Under the pieces are notes generated by a model. It was given only the letters and a program-made list of their open reading frames with translations, had not been told where the DNA came from and searched no databases. Source: Bacteroidota bacterium (GTDB taxonomy: Bacteria > Bacteroidota > Bacteroidia > Bacteroidales > Paludibacteraceae). From it: DNA of 56,820 bases. Below are positions 25,401-31,773 of the stretch, in pieces. The number at the start of each line of letters is the position of its first letter. Within the stretch, counting starts at the first letter, position 1. The position numbers were made by a program, and so were the translations under genes. Location: positions 1 through 56,820 of the forward strand of contig JAKIYP010000008.1 of the NCBI GenBank assembly GCA_022708505.1. Reading direction: 5' to 3'.

Positions 25401-26541
25401 TATCCGGGTCAGTTGCAATACTGTTGATGATTGCTTCTCCTACCGTTATATCAACCGTGTTGATTTCAAAGTTTTTGCGATGGGTATTGTGTTTGGCAAT
25501 TCCATTGTGTGTTGCAAACCATACAATTCCCGACGAATCTTTATAGATATCCCAAACTACATTGTCAGAGATGGATAAATTATCGTATTTATTGTGAAAG
25601 AAAGCACGAGCAGTATTGGTACGGGTATCAAAAAGATTTAATCCATAATCAGTTGCCAATAAAAACTCGAATCTGTTTAGTGGTTCTATATGCTTGATTG
25701 TGCTGTTGGACAGACCTGTTCGCTTGTCATCGGCATGAAAAATCTCAAAACTGTAATCTGCTTTGTTGAATTTACACAAGCCGGTTTCCGTTCCCACCCA
25801 CAGGAAGGTCGGGTCATTGTTCGAGCCACAGATATAAGTAATCAGGTTGTTCGGTAAACCGGAGGAGTTTTTGTGTTTTAAAATAAAGTGTTCAGAATTT
25901 TTTTGAAGAGGATTGAGTTTGAACAATCCATCGAAAGTGCCGATCCACATAGACCCCTCTTCATCTTCGTAAATAGATCTGATGATGTTGAGATGACCAT
26001 TTTTATTTGCCTGTTTGAATAAAAATGGTTCAATAACGTTCTCCTTTCTGTTGTATTTGAATAATCCGTTTTGTGTGCCTACCCACAGATTGTTTTTGGT
26101 GTCTTCATATAATACCCTGATGCGTTGGGTAGCAAGTTCTCCATTTTTGTCATTTTTTGGTTTTGGGATGCTAAATGTTTCATTTGTTGGATTATAGATG
26201 TTTAGTCCTTTGTCGGTGCCAAACCATAAAGTATTATCTTTTGTTTTATAGCAACAATTTATAGTAGAGTTGCTGAGGCTGTTTTTGTTAAACGGATCTT
26301 TCTTGAACACCTTGAAATTGTAGCCATCAAATCTGTTCAACCCGTCGATAGTACCTATCCATAAAAAACCAGTTTGGTCCTGTGTAATCGAAAAAACGGT
26401 CCGGCTCGACAATCCTCTCTCAATAGAAATATTTTCAAAAAAAAATGAATTTGTCGCATGGATATGCAGAATGGAAAACAACAACAGAAGATATGTGATT
26501 GTTTTTCTATGCGTGTTGGTTGTAACCGGATATTGTTTCAT
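22465..26541 (-). CDS. Hybrid two-component system regulator (HTCS) of the polysaccharide utilization locus
   Basis: 1358 residues. Signal peptide or anchor (1-30), then a periplasmic double beta-propeller of about 14 reg_prop repeats (pattern WIGT-x-x-GL-x-x-(F/Y)) to about 720, a Y_Y_Y domain (about 735-800), one TM helix (about 804-826), HisKA with His near 862 (ISHEFRTPL), HATPase_c (about 965-1085), a receiver domain (about 1110-1225, Asp near 1155 in SDLMMPN) and an AraC-type DNA-binding domain (about 1250-1355). All catalytic motifs look intact. In Bacteroides such proteins bind an oligosaccharide in the periplasm and activate an adjacent locus. It lies divergent from the GH2/SusC genes, and the repeated promoter element at 26699 and 31653 is its probable target. 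Confidence 0.95.
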   Translation of the reverse strand: MKQYPVTTNTHRKTITYLLLLFSILHIHATNSFFFENISIERGLSSRTVFSITQDQTGFLWIGTIDGLNRFDGYNFKVFKKDPFNKNSLSNSTINCCYKTKDNTLWFGTDKGLNIYNPTNETFSIPKPKNDKNGELATQRIRVLYEDTKNNLWVGTQNGLFKYNRKENVIEPFLFKQANKNGHLNIIRSIYEDEEGSMWIGTFDGLFKLNPLQKNSEHFILKHKNSSGLPNNLITYICGSNNDPTFLWVGTETGLCKFNKADYSFEIFHADDKRTGLSNSTIKHIEPLNRFEFLLATDYGLNLFDTRTNTARAFFHNKYDNLSISDNVVWDIYKDSSGIVWFATHNGIAKHNTHRKNFEINTVDITVGEAIINSIATDPDNDLWFATFDGIIHKNPATNKTNQYLFDSKLSTNKYSKRIYVDKKGNLWAGTNNGLIYWNRKKQKFERVIIKDAPLLLKYIFSITEDEYGNIWTNVNNGLCKISPNWNQSGELSDFSYKVIFVDDKIIQNQNSEISCIYSDQKGIIWFGISNEGLYNYDVTKDKISHFHFDPGNPNSINSNSIISIFSDTNHTVYVITDRGLCKYNKQSNNFSEIHVDNYYRYSLQNGIADQQGNIWLTSFLHLLYYNVKNQTTISFDFTHELRNKGFVTNSIFKDKNGKIYLGGYDRYVTFIPRKITSSVIDSIVKPALITNISVFEQDVTWEKKSNRHINPVETVTLKHNQNFIKIQFSLLDYSSPSNNKYAYLLEGVDKQWIYTSGSQNYASYSNLPPGKYTFQLKAANPDGFWSKDTTQLKVVITPPWWLSWWAYSIYTIAIILLLFFIYKTAHSKFILAQQLKREKLEREKTEEINTIKLRFFTNISHEFRTPLTLILGPIETLMEKFTDSSVQEQLNIMKTNAERLLRLINQIMDFRKIENKKMELNLINLDIISFTKSIYSMFKEHAAKRNIEYVFDSSCHVCVMSFDNDKIEKVLYNLLSNAFKFTPDNGYINVSVNRVTKDKKEYIEFEITDNGIGIQDNEKQLIFERFHQVKGNPAGNTEGTGIGLTLSKEFIELHDGEIFVKNNTHRGSVFVVLLPIVNEEINPVEEDVDTEQEQVYQSSAKEKAKLLIIEDNVEMRTYLRRNLEDCYEIFEASDGVEGMESIQKNIPDIIVSDLMMPNMNGLELCEKVKSNMVTSHIPLIILTAKVNEETAYEGFSFGADDYITKPFSMKLLKIRIEKLIEKNEKLREHFRLSMLANPQHIPVESSNEKFIQLLVKAIDKHIDNYDLNIELLCQQLNITHQQVYRKIKALTGQTVNEFIRTVRLKRAAQLLSESDLNISEIMYSVGFSNRSYFSKCFAEEFHMTPKEYRQNNKQQSS

Positions 26542-26567
26542 AATATTTCGATAAAAATGTTACCATG

Positions 26568-26575
26568 CAAATATA
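26568..26575 (-). promoter_or_regulatory. -7 element of the HTCS gene
   Basis: Minus-strand TATATTTG, a perfect -7 match, 26 nt before the start codon at 26541. Confidence 0.6.
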
Positions 26576-26698
26576 CTGATATTTTTGAAGTAAAGACCGG
26601 GATATCATGAAACCGCTAATTGAATTCTGATTAGGCCATACATAATTAGCTTGTATTCAAAATACTGTGTTTTATTACAGTTTAACTTTGTCGAAAAA

Positions 26699-26754
26699 GT
26701 GATACATTTTGATTAAATAAGAGCCATACGTTCTGCTGAAAACAAATACCTTTG
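26699..26754 (+). promoter_or_regulatory. Probable HTCS-controlled promoter upstream of the degraded sulfatase/GH2 unit
   Basis: GTGATACATTTTGAT at 26699-26713 lies 48 nt before the -7 box TACCTTTG (26747-26754), with CTGAAAACAAA directly before the -7. The same order and spacing (49 nt, same -7 octamer) occurs before susC at 31653-31709. Transcription would start near 26760, almost 390 nt before the GH2 start codon, which fits a lost first gene. Confidence 0.55.
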
Positions 26755-26837
26755 TTTCCTGTGTATTTAATGGCTGTTGTTAATCCAATAATCAGTTAAG
26801 TTGGCAAGCTTAATTCTAATTTATTACTATTGATAAA

Positions 26838-27146
26838 ATGCGTGTAAATCATTTAACTCCGGTTTCACTATTTCTGATATCTCCATTACTTACAGCAACT
26901 TCAGTTCCGGAACGTCTCAATATTATTTACACCAGGTAAATTTACAGAAGTTCCCCGATAAAGGAGCGATTATATCGGATCGGAAGCTAATGATTGTTAA
27001 ATGTGTATTGACAATCGATTGCAAAAGGTCAATGTTCAGGGTATGATTTTTACATTCCTTTTGATAAGTGTAAATCAGGACTTTTTTTTATTGAAACAAC
27101 AGGAAAAAACAATGAAAAAAATGCTCAACAAATAATAGTTTGGTAG
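26838..27146 (+). pseudogene. Remnant of a deleted first gene, probably a sulfatase
   Basis: The stretch 26542-27147 between the HTCS and GH2 genes holds no intact gene. At 26838-26939 a 33-codon frame encodes a signal-peptide-like start followed by PERLNIIYT and a stop. This matches how secreted Bacteroidota sulfatases begin (signal peptide, then RPNIIYI before the first metal-binding DD). From about 26942 two other frames are open in turn: first 34 codons to about 27046, then 44 codons from 27012 ending with TAG at 27144-27146, one base before the GH2 start codon. That last position is what the 3' end of an upstream operon gene would occupy. The CxPxR catalytic core is absent. I infer a large internal deletion plus frameshifts. 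The sulfatase identity rests on nine residues only. Confidence 0.5.
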
Positions 27147-27147
27147 T

Positions 27148-30069
27148 ATGGCAAAAGGATTAAGCTTATTTATTGTGTGTGTGTTGTTACACTTTTGGGG
27201 ACAGTTCCAGAGCACAATGGCGCAAACAATTGATTTGTCCGGAGCCTGGAAAGTAAAACAAGAGACTAAACAGACAACTCAACAGGAAATGTTTTTAACT
27301 GCCGGTTTTGAGGAGACTGTTATCTTGCCGGGATGTCTTCATGCACAGGGTATTGGTAATGATGTGACACCTGAAACGAAATGGTACCTGGGAGGTTTAT
27401 CAACATTGTGGCACAACCATCCTATGTACGAGCAGTTCAGACAACCGGGAAACGTCAGGATTTTTGATTTTTTACAACCGGCTAAACATTATGTTGGCGC
27501 TGCGTGGTATAAACGTACTTTTAACATACCACATCCGGTTGAACACAAAGAGTTCTTTCTTTATCTGGAACGTGTACACTGGGAAAGTACGTTGTACATA
27601 AACGGGCGAAAAGCGGGTGTCAACCGGGGACTGGGTACCGCACATGAATATAATATTACATCATTCATAGAAGAGGGTGAGAATGAAATAGCTATCCGGA
27701 TTGATAATTCGGCGATAGTTGATGTAGGGAGGATTCCGCATAGTGTGTCGGAACAAACCATGGCGGCCTGGAACGGAATTATCGGAGAGATGAAAATTGA
27801 TGTAAAAGAGAAGATCTGGATCGATGAAGTGCAGGTTTTTCCGGATGTTGACCGCGGTGTCGCGGTAGTTAAATTGACAGTTGGAAGTCGTTTAAATGAA
27901 CAGGAAAGCGTGAAAATAAAACTCGGCGCTGAGTTGTATAACACAAAACATACTTATAAAGAGAAAAGTACATCGAAAAATGTTGCCGTAACCCCACATG
28001 GTTTGACTACTTTTACAATCGAATATCCCTTTTCCGGGGAGATGCAATGTTGGGATGAATTTAGCCCGGCGCTATACAGGTTGGATATTTCCCTGGAGTC
28101 TTCCCGTGCCGGAGACCAATATTCAACATCTTTCGCCTTCAGAAAACCTGAACTGAACGGACGCAGATTCATGCTGAACGGCAAAACAATTTCCATCAGG
28201 GGCAATCTGAATTGCGGAGAGTTTCCGGTGGATGGATTACCTTCCATGGATGTTGCCTGGTGGAAGAAGATATTTTATTTGCATAAGTCATGGGGGCATA
28301 ACATGGTAAGGTTTCATTCCTGGTGTCCGCCTAAAGCTGCATTTATCGCTGCCGATGAAGTGGGGATTTATTTGCAGCCCGAAGCAAGTGAATGGGGGGT
28401 AATCCTTTCTCCTGAACAGGAACAGTTTATTGTCGAGGAAACCGATAGAATGATCCGGCAATACGGGAACCACGCTTCCTGGTTGTTTTTTGCCATGGGG
28501 AACGAATTGCGTGCGGATACCGCGATTATGATTCGTTTTATTGAGAAAGCAAAACAGGATTCGCGCCGTTTTGTTTCCGGAAAGATCAACGGACGACCAG
28601 TGTTGGATAGTTTCGATTTTGCTGTATCTCACAGTGTAAACAAAAAACGTGTCCGTCATCACATGGGGTGGCCTCCAAAACCTGAGACTAATTTATTGTT
28701 TCATATGCAACCGAATACTGCATATGATTATAATGATGCTATCAGAGAGTTTCCGAAACCTTTTTTGTCACACGAAATCGGGCAGTATTGTGTATTTCCC
28801 GATTATGAACATGAAATACCAAAATATACCGGTAGTTTGTATCCGGGTGTATTGGATATTCAAAAAACACTTATGGCTGAACGGGGAATGACAAAGCTCG
28901 CTCCTCAATTTACCGAAGCCACAGGTAAATGGCAGGTTGAGTTGTTAAAAGCTGAGTATGAAGCTGTTTTGCGTACTAAAGACATCGCCGGCTTTCATTC
29001 TCTTTCACTGCAGGATTTTCCCGGTCAGGGACATGCGCCGGTAGGTGTTTTTGATGCTTTCTGGGATGTAAAGAAACATGTTACAAGAAGTGAATTTACA
29101 CGATTTTGCAATGAAACCGTCCTACTGGCGCGTATACCCTCGTTGATTCTGCAACAAAAAGATACATTTCAGGCTACAGTTGAATTATACAATTTTGCAG
29201 AGAAACCCATTCTTCAAAAGCAGGTAGTCTATCAAATTACAGATGAATCAGGTAAGGTAATTCATCAGGGCAAATTTAATAAGATGAACTATCCCACAAG
29301 AGAAAATAACATGCATATAGGAACAGTTTCCCTGAACTTAAGTAAACTCCATTCACCAACGAAGTATACATTCACACTACAAATGGAAGGAACCGACATC
29401 AGGAACAGGTGGAGTTTCTGGGTCTTCCCCGATGATATTGAATCTTACTCGGGAGACGTTAGAATAGTTCGTGAACTGAATGATGAGGTTATAAAAGATT
29501 TAAATCAGGGAGCAAAAGTTTTGTGGCTGACCGACCGTTCGAAGCTTAAAGGGAATCTGCCCACTTGTTTCGCATCTATATACTGGACAGCATTTGGGTT
29601 AAATGAAGGCGAAACGATGTGTAACAGTATATTGTGTAATCCTGAGCATCCTGTTTTCGGGCAATTTCCAACCGAAATGCATACCAACTGGCAATGGTGG
29701 GATGTGTTGAAGTATTCCGTACCGATGATATTGGATGAACATGGAGCTGAAAATGCTTTTCCCAAAGAATATCAGCCTTTGCTACAGGCTATTGATTCCT
29801 GGAAGGTGAACAGGAAACTGGCATTGTTGGCTGAATGTAAGGTTGGCAGGGGCAAGCTGATGATTTCGAGTGTTGATTTTGAGACAGACATGGACAAACG
29901 CACAGCCACTCGTCAGTTGTATAAGAGTTTGCTTAACTACATGAATTCAGGTGAATTTAATCCGGAATTCAGTCTGAATAAGGAGACAATCTTATCAATA
30001 TATGGTGTGACAGTAGAAGATGAGAAAAAAGAAAGTGTGCCGAATGCTGTGTTGCCTACAGAGGGGTGA
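27148..30069 (+). CDS. GH2-family-like exo-glycosidase
   Basis: 973 residues with a signal peptide (about 1-25, ending MAQ). An N-terminal GH2 sugar-binding jelly roll (IDLSGAWKV; GAAWYKRTFNIP; LYLERVHWESTLYINGRKAG), an Ig-like domain and a TIM barrel with acid/base E453 (FFAMGNEL) and nucleophile E543 (LSHEIGQY) are seen. A C-terminal region of about 250 residues follows, with an Ig-like part and a glutamine-amidotransferase-like part that coordinates no visible catalytic residues. Activity is expected on beta-galactosides, beta-glucuronides or beta-mannosides; the specificity is not readable. It is the first intact gene after the HTCS-type promoter. Confidence 0.88.
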   Translation: MAKGLSLFIVCVLLHFWGQFQSTMAQTIDLSGAWKVKQETKQTTQQEMFLTAGFEETVILPGCLHAQGIGNDVTPETKWYLGGLSTLWHNHPMYEQFRQPGNVRIFDFLQPAKHYVGAAWYKRTFNIPHPVEHKEFFLYLERVHWESTLYINGRKAGVNRGLGTAHEYNITSFIEEGENEIAIRIDNSAIVDVGRIPHSVSEQTMAAWNGIIGEMKIDVKEKIWIDEVQVFPDVDRGVAVVKLTVGSRLNEQESVKIKLGAELYNTKHTYKEKSTSKNVAVTPHGLTTFTIEYPFSGEMQCWDEFSPALYRLDISLESSRAGDQYSTSFAFRKPELNGRRFMLNGKTISIRGNLNCGEFPVDGLPSMDVAWWKKIFYLHKSWGHNMVRFHSWCPPKAAFIAADEVGIYLQPEASEWGVILSPEQEQFIVEETDRMIRQYGNHASWLFFAMGNELRADTAIMIRFIEKAKQDSRRFVSGKINGRPVLDSFDFAVSHSVNKKRVRHHMGWPPKPETNLLFHMQPNTAYDYNDAIREFPKPFLSHEIGQYCVFPDYEHEIPKYTGSLYPGVLDIQKTLMAERGMTKLAPQFTEATGKWQVELLKAEYEAVLRTKDIAGFHSLSLQDFPGQGHAPVGVFDAFWDVKKHVTRSEFTRFCNETVLLARIPSLILQQKDTFQATVELYNFAEKPILQKQVVYQITDESGKVIHQGKFNKMNYPTRENNMHIGTVSLNLSKLHSPTKYTFTLQMEGTDIRNRWSFWVFPDDIESYSGDVRIVRELNDEVIKDLNQGAKVLWLTDRSKLKGNLPTCFASIYWTAFGLNEGETMCNSILCNPEHPVFGQFPTEMHTNWQWWDVLKYSVPMILDEHGAENAFPKEYQPLLQAIDSWKVNRKLALLAECKVGRGKLMISSVDFETDMDKRTATRQLYKSLLNYMNSGEFNPEFSLNKETILSIYGVTVEDEKKESVPNAVLPTEG

Positions 30070-30162
30070 AGCATATAATTTCATTTTTTTGTTTTGGTCT
30101 CATTTATTTGTTATATTGCGCTTTATAGGCGCAGGTGTTAAATAATCATTAATATATTTATT

Positions 30163-31608
30163 ATGAGGAAATCATTCGTTTTTTTATTGTTTTATTTTTC
30201 AGTGTTTCTGGTTGCTTTTTCTCAAAAAACGGAACGGGTTGTTGTTGAGAGGGATAAAGTATTAGCTCCTGTCAGCAAAGATTTTTGGGGAAGTAATTTT
30301 TTATACTGGATAGAAGATGATGCTTCGCTTGCTGATGGTAAGTTAGCTCAATTACTGAAAGAAAATAATTGTCCCGTACTGCGTTATCCGGGGGGAACCG
30401 TAGCGGATAATTTTCACTGGAAAACAGCTACGCTGGATAATCCTTTTATGTTTCCGTATGAAAGCGGAGAAGCTGAATCTGATTTCGAGGAGTTTATGGC
30501 GTTTTGCCGGAAAGTAGGCGCTGAGCCGATGCTGGTCGTCAATACACAGTCGTGGTTTCTGGATGGGAAAGTGGAAGAGGGTGCCCGGTATGCTGCCGAT
30601 TGGGTTCAATATTGTAAAGATAAAGGTTACCAGGTGCGTTACTGGGAAATTGGAAATGAAACCTACTGGCATCACGTGATGACAGCTCGTGAATACGGAG
30701 CTTTGGTTGTTAAATATGCTGAGGCTATGAGAAAAGTCAATCCGGATATCATCATCAGTGCAAACGGTCATTGGGATATCAATATGGTAGGAACAAAAGA
30801 GAGAACAGACAAGCAGTTTCTCGCCACTTTTAACGAAAAGATGGAAAAAGCCGATCAGGAGGGAAAAGCTAAGTTGATGAAGGAGGGAAAACAGATGCTG
30901 GCAGAGAAAAAAATAACCAAAGGAGAAGACAAGTGGTGGGATAATGTCCTCGATGAATGTGGAGAACATATTGATATGATTTCGATTCACTGGTATTATC
31001 ATGAAAACAGGTTGTTTGATATAGAGCCGAAACTGAATGAACTGAAGGCATTTGTTACGAAAAAAATGAATGGAAAGCAATATAAGTGGGCCATGACAGA
31101 ATACAATTGTAATTCGGATGATGATGCTCAACGCTTAGCTGGTTTTGCAGAAGGTATCGGGAAGTTTCTGAATTTCGGATTTGATGTGGCCACTCACTGG
31201 CCGATGCGCATTGGTGGTATGGAACATCGTTCAATGTTTTCTCTGAAGGAAATTAAACCTCAATATCCGTATCAGATTTTCAAACTTTTCAGTAACGAAT
31301 TGAGGGGTAATATGGTTAAATGTACTTCAACAGAGGATGTTTTTGCTTTTGCGTCGGTTTCAGAAAGTCAGATTAGCATTGTGTTGTCGGGAACGGGCGT
31401 AGAATCAAAAAAAATGGTTGCAGTTGAAGTTCCCGGAGTGAAATTGGCATCGAAAAAGATTCAGGCAATAAACTGCGCTGCTGAAATTACAGGTAAAAGA
31501 ACGGTTACACTTGGAGAAAAACAAATAGCAGTTGAAATATCTGAAAATTGTTTGCAGGTTCCCGTTGAACCGGATTGTTTTGTTCTTATCACCCTCAAAA
31601 CCAGGTAA
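30163..31608 (+). CDS. Clan GH-A glycosidase (GH51/GH39-like, arabinofuranosidase-type)
   Basis: 481 residues with a signal peptide (about 1-20). The TIM barrel has LRYPGGTVADNFHW, typical of GH51-like enzymes, acid/base E166 in YWEIGNE and nucleophile E313 in MTEYN, followed by a small C-terminal beta domain (about 395-481). Residues 215-265 form a lysine-rich helical insertion (QEGKAKLMKEGKQMLAEKKITKGED) not usual in this clan. An alpha-L-arabinofuranosidase or related retaining activity is likely. It lies 93 bp after the GH2 gene and is probably cotranscribed with it. Confidence 0.8.
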   Translation: MRKSFVFLLFYFSVFLVAFSQKTERVVVERDKVLAPVSKDFWGSNFLYWIEDDASLADGKLAQLLKENNCPVLRYPGGTVADNFHWKTATLDNPFMFPYESGEAESDFEEFMAFCRKVGAEPMLVVNTQSWFLDGKVEEGARYAADWVQYCKDKGYQVRYWEIGNETYWHHVMTAREYGALVVKYAEAMRKVNPDIIISANGHWDINMVGTKERTDKQFLATFNEKMEKADQEGKAKLMKEGKQMLAEKKITKGEDKWWDNVLDECGEHIDMISIHWYYHENRLFDIEPKLNELKAFVTKKMNGKQYKWAMTEYNCNSDDDAQRLAGFAEGIGKFLNFGFDVATHWPMRIGGMEHRSMFSLKEIKPQYPYQIFKLFSNELRGNMVKCTSTEDVFAFASVSESQISIVLSGTGVESKKMVAVEVPGVKLASKKIQAINCAAEITGKRTVTLGEKQIAVEISENCLQVPVEPDCFVLITLKTR

Positions 31609-31652
31609 AAAATCAATCCGTGACAGCACTATCATACTAAGCGATCAGAAAC

Positions 31653-31709
31653 GTGTTACAAAATGATGAATTTGTGATACAAAGAGTCTCTGAAACATCT
31701 CTACCTTTG
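31653..31709 (+). promoter_or_regulatory. Probable HTCS-controlled promoter of susC
   Basis: GTGTTACAAAATGAT at 31653-31667 and a second half-copy GTGATACA at 31674 (21 bp, two helical turns, downstream), then CTGAAACA and the -7 box TACCTTTG at 31702-31709. The element agrees with 26699-26754 in sequence, order and spacing to within one base. Confidence 0.6.
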
Positions 31710-31773
31710 TCAAGGTAAATAGCAAAAGATAACTGAGAGAAAAACTCAATTAATAATAACCTTAAATAATCTT

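Noticed and set aside
30352..31131. 259-residue antisense open frame inside the GH51/GH39-like gene
   Set aside because: It runs fully opposite a gene with intact catalytic motifs and has a histidine- and isoleucine-rich composition typical of a shadow frame.
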